From Balanoglossus misakiensis (taxonomy: Eukaryota; Hemichordata): 64,000 nt of DNA. Where the stretch lies: assembly GCA_040954595.2 (NCBI GenBank), contig CM082593.2, positions 9,920,001 to 9,984,000 on the forward strand, read 5' to 3'. This document shows, in pieces, positions 21,527 through 33,830 of the stretch. The translations under genes and the position numbers were made by a program. The number at the start of each line of letters is the position of its first letter. Positions within the stretch are counted from its first letter, which is position 1. The notes beneath the pieces were generated by a model, which was given only the letters and a program-made list of their open reading frames with translations, was not told the origin of the DNA and ran no database searches.

Positions 21527-23909
21527 TTTTATTTTTGGATGATTTTCAAGAGCTCAAACCCATGATTTTTTTCCCAATAATGTGAAGAGATGTTGAACTT
21601 TCGCAAAGTCTAAAAATAATCATTTTTGGACGATTTTCAGGACCTATAACCAATGACTTTTTTCAAAAATGTGAAGAAAATTTGATCTTTCGCAATGTGG
21701 AAAAATTGTTATTTTTGGATGATTTTCATTAGCTATAACCCATGATTTTTTTCAAAAAAGGGAAGAAATTTTGAACTTTCGCAAAGTCGAATATATTTTA
21801 TTTTTGGACGATTTTCATGAGCTGTAACTCATGATTTTTTTCAAAAAATGAAGAAATTTTGAACTTTCGCAATGTGGAAAAATTGTATTTTTTTGATGAT
21901 TTTCATAAGCTATAACGCATGATTTTTTTCAAAAATGTGAAGAAATTTTGAAATTTCGCTTAGTCGAAAAATTGTCATTTTTGGACGATTTTCATGAGCT
22001 GTAACTCATGATTTTTTTCAAAAAATGAAGAAATTTTGAACTTTCGCAATGTGTAAAAATTGTATCTTTTGATGATTTTCATAAGCTATAACCCATGATT
22101 TTTTTCAAAAAGTGAAGAAATTTTGAAATTTCGCAAAGTCTAAAAATAGTCATTTTTGAACGATTTTCTGGACCTATAACCCATTATTTTCTTCAAAAAA
22201 TGAAGAAATTTTGAAATTTCGCAAAGTCGAAAAAATTGTTATGTTTGGGTGATTTTCATGACCCATGATTTTTTTCAAAAAATGAAGAAATTTTGAACTT
22301 TCGCAATGTGGAAAAATTGTCATTTTTGGATGATTTTCATTAGCTATAACCCATGATTTTTTTTCAAAAAAGGGAAGAAATTTTGAAGTTTCGCAAAGTC
22401 GAAATTTTTTTATTTTTGGACGATTTTCATGATTTTTTTCAAAAAATTAAGAAATTTTGAAATTTCGCAAAGTTGAAAAATTGTATTTTTGAGATGATTT
22501 TCATAAGCTATAACGCATGATTTTTTTCAAAAATGTAAAGAAATTTTGAAATTTTGCAAAGTCGAAAAATTGTCATTTTTGGACGATTTTCATGAGCTGT
22601 AACTCATGATTTTTTTCAAAAAATGAAGAAATTTTGAACTTTCGCAATGTGGAAACATTGTATTTTTTTGATGATTTTCATAAGCTATAAAGCATGATTT
22701 TTTTCAAAAATGTGAAAAAATTTTGAAATTTCGCAAAGTCGAAAAATTGTCATTTTTGTACGATTTTCATGAGCTGTAACTCATGATTTTTTTCAAAAAA
22801 TGAAGAAATTTTGAACTTTCGCAATGTGGAAAAATTGTATTTTTTGGATGATTTTCATAAGCTATAACGCATGATTTTTTTCAAAAATGTGAAAAAATTT
22901 TGAAATTTCGCAAAGTCGAAAAATTGTCATTTTTGGACGATTTTCATGAGCTGTAACTCATGATTTTTTTCAAAAAATGAAGAAATTTTGAACTTTCGCA
23001 ATGAGGAAAAATTGTACCTTTTGATGATTTTCATAAGCTATAACCCATAATTTTTTTCAAAAAGTGAAGAAATTTTGAAATTTCGCAAAGTCGAAAAAAT
23101 TGTTATGTTTGGGTGATTTTCATGACCCATGATTTTTTTCAAAAAATGAAGAAATTTTGAACTTTCGCAATGTGGAAAAATTGTCATTTTTGGATGATTT
23201 TCATGAGCTATAACGCATGATTTTTTTCTTCAAAAATGTGAAAAAATGTTGAACGTTCGCAATGTTGAAAAATTGTCATTTTGGGATGATGTTCATGGGC
23301 TATAACCCTTGATTTTTTTTCTTCAAAAATGTAAAGAAAATTTGAACTTTCGCAATGTGGAAAAATTGTCATTTTTGGATGATTTTCATTAGCTATAACC
23401 CATGATTTTTTTTCAAAAAAGTGAAGAAATTTTGAACTTTCGCAAAGTCTAAAAATAGTCATTTTTGGACTATTTTCAGGACCTATAACCCATGATTTTC
23501 TTCAGAAAATGATGAAATTTTGAAATTTCGCATAGTCGAATTTTTTTTTTATTTTAGGTGATATTAATGACCCATGATTTTTTCAAAAAAGTGAAGAAAT
23601 GTTGAAATTTCGCAAAGTCGAAAAATTGTCATTTTTGCATAATGTTCATGAGCTATAACCCATGATTTTTTTCTTTTGAAATTTCGCAAAGTAACTCATG
23701 ATTTTTTCAAAAAATGAAGAAATTTTGAACTTTCGCAAAGACGAAAAATTGTCATTTTTAAATGATTTTCATGAGCTATAACGCATGATTTTTTTCTTCA
23801 AAAATGTGAAAAAAGATTGAACTTTCGCAAAGTCGAAAAATACACATTTTTGGACAATTTTCATGAGCTGTAGCCCAAGAAATTTCGAACTTTCGCAAAG
23901 TCGATTTTT
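21527..23909. repeat. ~88-bp AT-rich satellite, block 6
   Basis: About 27 units. Includes the distinctive GAACGTTCGCAATGTTG / CATGGGCTATAACCCTTGA monomer at ~23,250, which recurs in blocks 7 and 8. Confidence 0.95.
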
Positions 23910-25180
23910 TAGGTCCCATTGGTATAGGCCTATATACCATGGGACCTTATGGGATGGGTTGCGTCTGTGTGTATGTATGGATGGATGGATGTATGTATGG
24001 ATGTATGTCTGTATGTCCGTCCACATCAAAAACTTAAAAACCGCTGCGCGTATCACCTCAATATGTGGTGTGTAGGTGCAGGCAGGGCTGTAGATGGGAG
24101 TTTGTCCAAACGAAGTTGCCAGGCCCAAAAATATGCAAATTAGCTGGAAAAATGTGAAATTTATCAAAACTCTGTAAGTCAACAACTACTCGTCAGATTG
24201 CTTTAAAAATTGGTATGCATGTACTTTATGTCAACCTCACATCGACCTGTAAGTGTTAAGTTGATATCATGGATGTTTTATTTTTTATGAATTTTTTAGT
24301 ATTTTTATTAAATTTATACCTTTACTTATACCTCTATGGTTAAGCTATGTCCACGTCTTATTTTGGAATTCTGGTCTGTGCAATAGTCCTGTACAGTGAC
24401 TGTCTATTGGTCAGTAAGCACAATGGGGCCAAAATAAAAGGCAAATTTTTGGGCTCACCTGTAACACCTGCTTAACACATTAATTATGTGCATACCTAAT
24501 TCCGGGCTAACTAACAGGGCTAGAGGTTTCGTTCTAGTGGGACATGGACCAGTATAGGGTCAAAATTTCTTGCCAAAATTTTGGGTGACCTCAGGTGACC
24601 TTTGACCTACTTTCCAATATCTCGGCATCCAGAGCAGGTACAGACTTGGCGTTTGGAGGGTTGGGACTAAAATTGAAAAGCCAAAATTGGGGGTCACCTG
24701 TGACACCTGCATATCTCATTAATTATGTGCATACCTAATTCCAGGCTAACCAATAAGGCTATAGGTTTGGTTTTTGTTGAACATGGACCAGTAAAGGATC
24801 AAAATTTCTTGCCCAAATTTTGCATGACCTCAGGTGACCTTTGACCTACTTTATCATATCTTGGCATCCAGAGCAGGTACAGACTTGGCGTTTGGAGGGT
24901 TGGGACTAAAATTGAAAAGCCAAAATTGGGGGTCACCTGTGACACCTGCATATCTCATTAATTATGTGCATACCTAATTCCAGGCTAACCAATAAGGCTA
25001 TAGGTTTGGTTTTTGTTGAACATGGACCAGTAAAGGGTCAACATTTCTTGCCCAAATTTTGCATGACCTCAGGTGACCTTTGACCTACTTTTCCATATCT
25101 TGGCATCCATAGCAGATATGCTTATTGCTATGTTGCTATGTGCTATGTCCTTAAATGGGACCACAGTGTCCTTGACGCTA
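23910..25180 (+). mobile_element. Element A copy 3, complete
   Basis: Both ends are present. TAGGTCCCATTGGTATAGGC at 23,910 can fold against TATATACCATGGGACC. It is followed by GGGATGGGTTGCG, a TATG/GATG microsatellite, a unique ~450 bp, and two to three ~239-bp core units. The end is AATGGGACCACAGTGTCC with TTGACGCTA at 25,180. A TA dinucleotide is present at each outer edge. No ORF of note. Confidence 0.85.
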
Positions 25181-26362
25181 TTTTTTTAATTTTTGGATGA
25201 TTTTCAAGAGCTCAAACCCATGATTTTTTTCCCAATAATGTGAAGAGATGTTGAACTTTCGCAAAGTCTAAAAGTAGTCATTTTTGGACGATTTTCAGGA
25301 CCTATAACCCATTATTTTCTTCAAAAAATGAAGAAATTTTGAACTTTCGCAAAGACGAAAAATTGTCATTTTTGGATGATTTTCATGAGCTATAACGCAT
25401 GATTTTTTTCTTCAAAAATGTGAAAAAATGTTGAACGTTCGCAATGTTGAAAAATTGTCATTTTGGGATGATGTTCATGGGCTATAACCCTTGATTTTTT
25501 TTCTTCAAAAATGTGAAGAAATTTTGAACTTTCGCAAAGATGAAAAATTGTCATTTTTGGATGATTTTCATGATCTATGACGCATGATTTTTTCCTTAAA
25601 AAATGTGAAGAAATTTTGAACTTTCGCAATGTGGAAAAATTGTCATTTTTGGATGATTTTCATGATCTATAACCCATGATTTTTTTCTTCAAAACTGTGA
25701 AGAAATTTTGAACTTTCGCATAATCGAAAAATACTCTTTTTTGGGTGATTTTCATGAGCTGTTACTCATGATTTTTTCAAAAATGAAGAAATTTTGAACT
25801 TTCGCAAAGACGAAAAATTGTCATTTTCTGGATGATTTTCATGAGCTATAACGCATGATTTTTTTCTTCAAAAATGTAAAGAAAATTTGAACTTTCGCAA
25901 TATGAAAAAATTGTCATTTATTGATGATTTGCATTAGCTATAACCCATGATTTTCTTCAAAAATTTGAAGAAAATTTGATAATTCGCAATGTGGAAAAAT
26001 TGTCATTTATGGATGATTTTCATTAGCTATAACCCATGATTTTTTTCAAAAAAGGGAAGAAATTTTGAACTTTCGCAAAGTCGAACATTTTTCATTTTCG
26101 GACGATTTTCATTAGCTGTAACTCATGATTTTTTTCAAAAAATTAAGAAATTTTGAAATTTCGCAAAGTTGAAAAATTGTATTTTTGAGATGATTTTCAT
26201 AAGCTATAACGCATGATTTTTTTCAAAAATGTGAAGAAATTTTGAAATTTCGCAGAGTCGAAAAATTGTCATTTTTAGACGATTTTCATGAGCTGTAACT
26301 CATGATTTTTTTCAAAAAATGAAGAAATTTTGAACTTTCGCAATGTGGAAAAATTGTATTTT
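25181..26362. repeat. ~88-bp AT-rich satellite, block 7
   Basis: About 13 units between element A copies 3 and 4. Confidence 0.95.
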
Positions 26363-27876
26363 TAGGTCCCATTGGTATAGGCCTATATACCATGGGACCT
26401 TATGGGATGGGTTGCGTCTGTGTGTATGTATGGATGGATGGATGGATGTATGTATGGATGTATGTCTGAATGTCCGTCCACATCAAAAACTTGAAAACCG
26501 CTGCGCGTATCACCTCAATATTTGGTGTGTAGGTGCAGGCAGGGCTGTAGATGGGAGTTTGTCCAAACGAAGTTGCCAGGCCCAAAAATATGCAAATTAG
26601 CTGGAAAAATGTGAAATTTATCAAAACTCTGTAAGTCAACAACTACTCGTCAGATTGCTTTAAAAATTGGTATGCATGTACCTTATGTCAACCTCACATC
26701 GACCTGTAAGTGTTAAGTTGATATCATGGATGTTTTATTTTTTATGAATTTTTTAATATTTTTATTAAATTTATACCTTTACTTATACCTCTATGGTTAA
26801 GCTATGTCCACGTCTTATTTTGGAATTCTGGTCTGTGCAATAGTCCTGTACAGTGACTGTCTATTGGTCAGTGAGCACAATGGGGCCAAAATAAAAGGCA
26901 AATTTTTGGGCTCACCTGTAACACCTGCTTAACACATTAATTATGTGCATACCTAATTCCGGGCTAACTAACAGGGCTAGAGGTTTCGTTCTTGTGGGAC
27001 ATGGACCAGTATAGGGTCAAAATTTCTTGACCAAATTTTGGGTGACCTCAGGTGACCTTTGACCTACTTTCCTATATCTCGGCATCCAGAGCAGGTACAG
27101 ACTTGGCGTTTGGAGGGTTGGGACTAAAATTGAAAAGCCATAATTGGGGGTCACCTGTGACACCTGCATATCTCATTAATTATGTGCATACCTAATTCCA
27201 GGCTAACCAATAAGGCTATAGGTTTGGTTTTTGTTGAACATGGACCAGTAAAGGATCAAAATTTCTTGCCCAAATTTTGCATGACCTCAGGTGACCTTTG
27301 ACCTACTTTACCATATTTTGGCATCCAGAGCAGGTACAGACTTCGCGTTTGGAGGGTTGGCACTAAATTTGAAAAGCCAAAATTGGGGGTCACCTGTGAC
27401 ACCTGCATATCTCATTAATTATGTGCATACCTAATTCCAGGCTAACCAATAAGGCTATAGGTTTGGTTTTTATTGAACATGGACCAGTATAAGGTCAACA
27501 TTTCTTGCCCAAATTTTGCATGACCTCAGGTGACCTTTGACCTACTTTATCATATCTTGGCATCCAGAGCAGGTACAGACTTGGCGTTTGGAGGGTTGGG
27601 ACTAAAATTGAAAAGCCAAAATTGGGGGTCATCTGTGACACCTGCATATCTCATTAATTATGTGCATACCTAATTCCAGGCTAACCAATAGGGCTATAGG
27701 TTTGGTTTTTGTTGAACATGGACCAGTATAGGGTCAAAATTTCTTGCCCAAATTTTGCATGTCCTCAGGTGACCTTTGACCTACTTGTCTATATCTTGGC
27801 ATCCATAGCAGATATGCTTATTGCTATGTTGCTATGTGCTATGTCCTCAAATGGGACCACAGTGTCCTTGACGCTA
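26363..27876 (+). mobile_element. Element A copy 4, complete
   Basis: Same termini and internal order as copy 3, with about one extra core unit. It is nearly identical to copy 3 over the 5' ~700 bp. Satellite monomers flank both sides, so copies 3 and 4 could reflect two insertions or a segmental duplication of an A-plus-satellite block. Confidence 0.85.
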
Positions 27877-30800
27877 TTTTTTGATGATTTTCATAAGCTA
27901 TAACGCATGATTTTTTTCAAAAATGTGAAGAAATTTTGAAATTTCGCAAAGTCGAAAAATTGTCATTTCTGGACGATTTTCATGAGCTGTAACTCATGAT
28001 TTTTTTCAAAAAATGAAGAAATTTTGAACTTTCGCAATGTGGAAAAATTTTATTTTTTTGATCATTTTCATAAGCTATAACGCATGATTTTTTTCAAAAA
28101 TGTGAAGAAATTTTGAAATTTCGCAAAGTCTAAAAATAGTCATTTTTGAACGATTTTCTGGACCTATAACCCATTATTTTCTTCAAATAATGAAGAAATT
28201 TTGAAATTTCGCAAAGTCGAAAAAATTGTTATGTTTGGGTGATTTTCATGACCCATGATTTTTTTCAAAAAATGAAGAAATTTTGAACTTTCGCTACGTG
28301 GAAAAATTGTCATTTTTGGATGATTTTTCATGAGCTATAACGCATGATTTTTTTCTTCAAAAATGTGAAAAAATTTTGAACGTTCGCAATGTTGAAAAAT
28401 TTTCATTTTGGGATGATGTTCATGGGCAATAACCCTTGATTTTTTTTCTTCAAAAATGTGAAGAAATTTTGAACTTTCGCAAAGATGAAAAATTGTCATT
28501 TTTGGATGATTTTCATGATCTATAACGCATGATTTTTTTCTTCAAAAATGTGAAGAAATTTTGAACTTTCGCAATGTGGAAAAATTGTCATATTTGGATG
28601 ATTTTCATGAGCTATTACCCATGATTTTTTTTCTTCAAAACTGTGAAGAAATGTTGAACTTTCGCAAAGTCAAAAAATACTCCTTTTTGGATGGTTTTCA
28701 TGATCCATGATTTTTTTTTAAAAAATGAAGAAATTTTGAACTTTCGCAATGTGGAAAAATTGTCATTTTTGGATGATTTTCATAATCCATGATTTTTTTC
28801 AAACAATGAACAAATTTTGAACTTTCGCAATGTGGAAAAATTGTCATTTTTGGATGATTTTCATTAGCTATAACCCATGATTTTTTTCCAAAAAATGAAG
28901 AAATTTTGAACTTTCAAAAAGTCAAAAAATTGTAATTTTTTGATGGTCTTCATGAGCTCTAACCCATGATTTTTTTCAAGAAAACGAAGAAATTTTGAAC
29001 TTTCGCAAAGTCGAAAAGTTTTTATTTTTTGATGATTTTCAAGAGCCAAAACCCATGATTTTTTTTCCAAAAATGTGAAGAGATGTTGAACTTGTGCAAA
29101 GTCGAAATTTTGTCATTTTGGACGATTTTCATGACCCATTATTTTTTTTTCAAAAAAGTAAAGAAATTTTGAACTTTCGCAAAGTCTAAAAATAGTCATT
29201 TTTGAACGATTTTCTGGACCTATAACCCATTATTTTCTTCAAAAAATGAAGAAATTTTGAAATTCGCAAAGTCGAAAAAATTGTTACGTTTGAGTGATTT
29301 TCATGACCCATGATTTTTTTCAAAAAATGAAGAAATTTTGAACGTTCGCAATGTTGAAAAATTGTCATTTTGGGATGATGTTCATGGGCTATAACCCTTG
29401 ATTTTTTTTCTTCAAAAATGTGAAGAAATTTTGAACTTTCGCAAAGATGAAAAATTGTCATTTTTGGATGATTTTCATGATCTATAACGCATGATTTTTT
29501 TTAAAAAATGAAGAAATTTTGAAATTTCACGAAGTCGAAAAATTATAATTTTTTGATGGTTTTCATGAGCTGTAACGCATGATTTTTTTCAAAAAATGAA
29601 GAAATTTTGAAATTTCGCAAAGCCGAAAAATTGTCATTTTTGGATGGTTTTCATGATCCATGATTTTTTTCAAAAAATGAAGAAATTTTGAACTTTCGCC
29701 ATGTGGAAAAATTGTCATTTTTGGATGATTTTCATTAGCTATAACCCATGATTTTTTTCCAAAAAATGAAGAAATTTTGAACTTTCAAAAAGTCAAAAAA
29801 TGTAATTTTTTGATGGTCTTCATGAGCTGTAACCCATGATTTTTTTCAAGAAAACGAAGAAATTTTGAACTTTCGCAACGTCGATAAGTTTTTATTTTTT
29901 GATGATTTTCAAGAGCCAAAACCCACGATTTTTTTTCCAAAAATGTGAAGAGATGTTGAACTTGTGCAAAGTCGAAATTTTGTCATTTTGGACAATTTTC
30001 ATGACCCATGATTTTTTTCAAAAAATGAAGAAATTTTGAACTTTCGCAATGTGGACAAATTGTCATTTTTGGATGATTTTCATGAGCTATAACGCATGAT
30101 TTTTTTCTTAAAAAATGTGAAAAAATGTTGAACGTTCGCAATGTTGAAAAATTGTCATTTTGGGATGATGTTCATGGGCTATAACCCTTGATTTTATTTC
30201 TTCAAAAATGTGAAGAAATGTTGAACTTTCGCAAAGATGAAAAATTGTCATTTTTGGATGATTTTCATGATCTATAACGCATGATTTTTTTCTTCAAAAA
30301 TGTGAAGAAATTTTGAACTTTCGCAATGTGGAAAAATTGTAATTTTTGATTGATTTTCATGAGCTATAACGCATGATTTTTTTCTTTAAAAATGTAAAGA
30401 AAATTTGAACTTTCTCAATGTGGAAAAATTGTCATTTTTGGATGATTTGCATTTTCTATATCCCATGATTTTCTTCAAAATGTGAAGAAAATTTGATCTT
30501 TCGCAATGTGGAAAAATTGTCATTTTTGGATGATTTTCATGAGCTATAACGCATGATTTTTTTCTTCAAAAATGTAAAGAAAATTTGAACTTTCGCAATG
30601 TGGAAAAATTGTCATTTTCGGATGATTTTCATTAGCTATAACCCATGATTTTTTTCAAAAAAGGGAAGAAATTTTGAAATTTCGCAAAGTCGAAAAATTG
30701 TCATTTTTGGACGATTTTCATGAGCTGTAACTCATGATTTTTTTCAAAAAATTATGAAATTTTGAACTTTCGCAATGTGGAAAAATTGTAATTTTTGATT

Positions 30801-31735
30801 GATTTTCATGAGCTATAACGCATGATTTTTTTCTTCAAAAATGTGAAAAAATGTTGAACGTTCGCAATGTTGAAAAATTGTCATTTTGGGATGATGTTCA
30901 TGGGCTATAACCCTTGATTTTTTTTCTTCAAAAATGTGAAGAAATATTGAACTTTCGCAAATATGAAAAATTGTCATTTTTGGATGATTTTCATGATCTA
31001 TAACGCATGGTATTTTTCTTCAAAAATGTGAAGAAATTTTGAACTTACGCAATGTGGAAAAATTGTCATTTTTGGATGATTTTCATGAGCTATAACCCAT
31101 GATTTTTTTCTTCAAAACTGTGAAGAAATGTTGAACTTTCGCAAAGTCAAAAAATACTCCTTTTTGGGTGATTTTCATGATCTGTTACTCATGATTTTTT
31201 TTAAAAAATGAAGAAATTTCGCAAAGTCGAAAAATTGTAATGTTTTGATGGTTTTCATGAGCTGTAACGCATGATTTTTTTCAAAAAATGAAGAAATTTT
31301 GAAATTTCGCAAAGTCGAAACAATTGTTATTTTTGGGTGATTTTCATGACCCATGATTTTTTTCAAAAATGTGAAGATATTTTGAACTTTCGCAAAGTCT
31401 AAAAATAGTCATTTTTGGACGATTTTCAGGACCTATAACCCATGATTTTCTTCAAAAAATGAAGAAATTTTGAAATTTTGCAAAGTCGAAAAATTGTTAT
31501 TTTGGGGTGATTTTTATGACCCATGATTTTTAAAAATTTTCATTTTTGGATGATTTTCATGAGCTATAACGCATGATTTTTTTCTTCAAAAATGTGAAGA
31601 AATTTTGAACTTTCGCAATGTGGAAAAATTGTAATTTTTGGATTATTTTCATGAGCTATAACCCATGATTTTTTTCAAAAAAGCGAAGAAATTGTGAACT
31701 TTCGCAAAGTCGAAAAATTCTCATTTTTGGAATAC
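27877..31735. repeat. ~88-bp AT-rich satellite, block 8
   Basis: About 44 units, the longest uninterrupted block. The GAACGTTCGCAATGTTG monomer recurs at about 28,378, 29,338, 30,127 and 30,850, marking higher-order units of roughly 0.7-1.0 kb. The array stops at ~31,730 against a different tandem repeat. Confidence 0.95.
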
Positions 31736-33545
31736 GGAGTGCTGAGCAGAGAGAAAGATAAACTCGCTCAAACCGTCTCTTTCTGTCCGCATGACCAACC
31801 AAGGAGCGAAAAAGTCATTATTTAGGTCGTAATAAAACGTTTTTGTCGCCGAGGGTTGAATAAAAAACGGTCAGATCATTGCGGGGGAAGGGAACTCTTA
31901 TTCGCACCGCTGCGGTGCAGGGAACTCCTATTCGCACCGCTGCGGTGCAGGGAACTCCTATTCGCACCGATGTGGTGCAAATAAGATCATTGGAATTATG
32001 CTGCAATAGAGTGCGGAAATTTCCGACTTTTTCGAGTACGCATCATGATGGCGAAGGGTTCAGGAAAGCTAGCCATTTACCTGAAGGTGTCAACTGATGT
32101 TGGTTCGAGACCAATTTTTTTCTATTTCTTTTTTTTTTGTGAGAACTTTTAACGACATCATCATTGTAATTTTTTTCATTTTCATCAATCCAATTCATTT
32201 AAATATCTACGCTGCGTTTTTTATTTCTGTTGGGTATAAGAAACATGTAGGGAAACTTGGTCATTTTTTGTCGCGGTTCACTTGGGCAAGTCCGAATACG
32301 GAGTGCTCAGGAGAAAGAATGATAAACTCGCTAAAACCGTGTCTTTCCGTCCGCATAACCAACCAAGGAGCGAAAAAGTCGTTTAGGCCGTAATAAGACG
32401 TTTTTGTCGCCGAGGGGTGAATAAAGAACGGTCAGATCGTTGCGGTGCAGGGAACTCTTATTCGCACCGTTGCGGTGCAGGGAACTCTTACTTGCACCGC
32501 CACGGTGCAAATAAGATCATTGGAGTTATGATGCAATATAGTGCGGAAAATTTCCGACTTTTTCAAGAACACATCTTGATGGCGAAGGGTTCAGGAAGGC
32601 TAGCCTTTTACCTGAAGGTGTCAACTGATGTTGGTTCGAGACCAATTTTTTTCTATTTCTTTTTTTTTGTGAGAACTTTTAACGACATCATCATTGTAAT
32701 TTTTTTCATTTTCATCAATCCAATTCATTTAAATATCTACGCTGCGTTTTTTTATTTCTGTTGGGTATAAGAAACATGCAGGGAAACTTGGTCATTTTTT
32801 GTCGCGGTTCACTTGAACAAGTCTGAATACGGAGTGCTCAGCAGAGAGAAATATAAACTCGCTAAAATCGTGTCTTTCCGTCCGCATGACCAACCAAGGA
32901 GCGAAAAAGTCGTTATTTAGGCCGTAAGAAAATGTTTTTGTCGCCGAGGGGTGAATAAAGAACGGTCAGATCGTTGCGGTGCAGGGAACTCTTATTCGCA
33001 CCGCCACTGTGCAGGGAACTCTTATTCGCACCGCTGCGGTGCAAATAAGATCATTTGAGTTATTCTGCAATATAGTGCGGAAAATTTCCGACTTTTTCGA
33101 GTACGCATCATGATGGCGAACGGTTCACAAAGGCTACCCTTTTACCTGAAGGTGTCAACTGATGTTGGTTCGAGACCACATTTTTTGCTATTTCGTTTTT
33201 TTGTGAGAACTTTTAACGCCATCATCCGCATAACCACCCAAGTAGCGAAAAAGTTGTTATTTGGGCCGTAATAAAACGTTTTTGTCGCCGAGGAGTGAAT
33301 AAAGAACGGTCAGATCGTTGCGGTGCAGGGAACTCTTATTCGCACCGTTGCGGTGCAGGTAACTCCTATTCGCACCGCTGTGAGAACTTTTAACGACATT
33401 ATCATTGTAATTTTTATCATTTTCATAAATCCAATTCATTTCAATATCTACGCTGCGTTTTTTATCTGTCGTGTATAAGAAACATGCAGGGAAACTTGGT
33501 CATTTTTTATGTCGCGGTTCACTTGGGCAAGTCTGTATACGGAGG
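31731..33545 (+). repeat. ~545-bp tandem repeat, about 3.3 units
   Basis: Units begin at ATACGGAGTGCT near 31,732, 32,296 and 32,827, and a degraded ATACGGAGGGTT lies at 33,537. Each unit contains a 30-bp palindromic subrepeat block, an AATTTCCGACTTTTTC stretch, GATGGCGAAGGGTTC and a poly-T run. The fourth unit is scrambled by two internal deletions, at ~33,225 (GACGCCATCATC to CGCATAACC) and ~33,380. The 60-117 codon ORFs across it repeat with the unit and are not convincing genes. Confidence 0.9.
31885..31985. repeat. 30-bp palindromic subrepeats
   Basis: Three tandem copies of GGGAACTCCTATTCG followed by the near-perfect palindrome GCACCGCTGCGGTGC. Two-copy versions occur in the next units at ~32,440-32,510, 32,975-33,045 and 33,315-33,380. 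In several copies both palindrome arms have changed together or nearly so (GCACCGATGTGGTGC, GCACCGCCACGGTGC). Confidence 0.9.
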
Positions 33546-33830
33546 GTTAGGGTTAGGAATCCAAATTTTTGGCCCAATTTTCAGGGTACCCTCAGCTGAC
33601 CTTTGAAGAACTTACTGATGTACTTACATAACGTAGAAGTTCCCTTTTGGTTGTTGTGTTTGTACTCGTAGGACATCCATTTCGGGTGGTTGCCTACTTC
33701 CCCATATCTCCACATCCAGAGCAAATACAGCCTACGCATTTGAATGGTACAACCCTGAATAGAGTCTAATGGTCATTATCGCTATGCTTGGACCCCTTCA
33801 ATGCTGCTTGCAGCTTTAATTATTGTTGAA
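33546..33830 (-). repeat. Dispersed repeat, GCTGCAAGCAGC family
   Basis: Contains a CATATCTCCACATCCAGAGC stretch related to element A/B cores and ends in GCTGCTTGCAGCTTTAAT. The reverse complement of that end (ATTAAAGCTGCAAGCAG) starts another copy at 59,264. Probably a degraded non-autonomous element. Confidence 0.6.

Noticed and set aside
1-31735. CRISPR-like regularly spaced repeats
   Set aside because: Repeats are directly adjacent with no unique spacers, and the DNA is clearly animal.
32097-32770. ORFs with IIIVIFFIFINPIHLNIYAAF repeated in adjacent units
   Set aside because: They coincide with poly-T DNA in the ~545-bp tandem repeat and end at unit borders; no start context or domain.
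33541-33562. TTAGGGTTAGG, telomere-like
   Set aside because: Under two full repeats at the end of a degraded tandem unit; not enough to claim an interstitial telomere.
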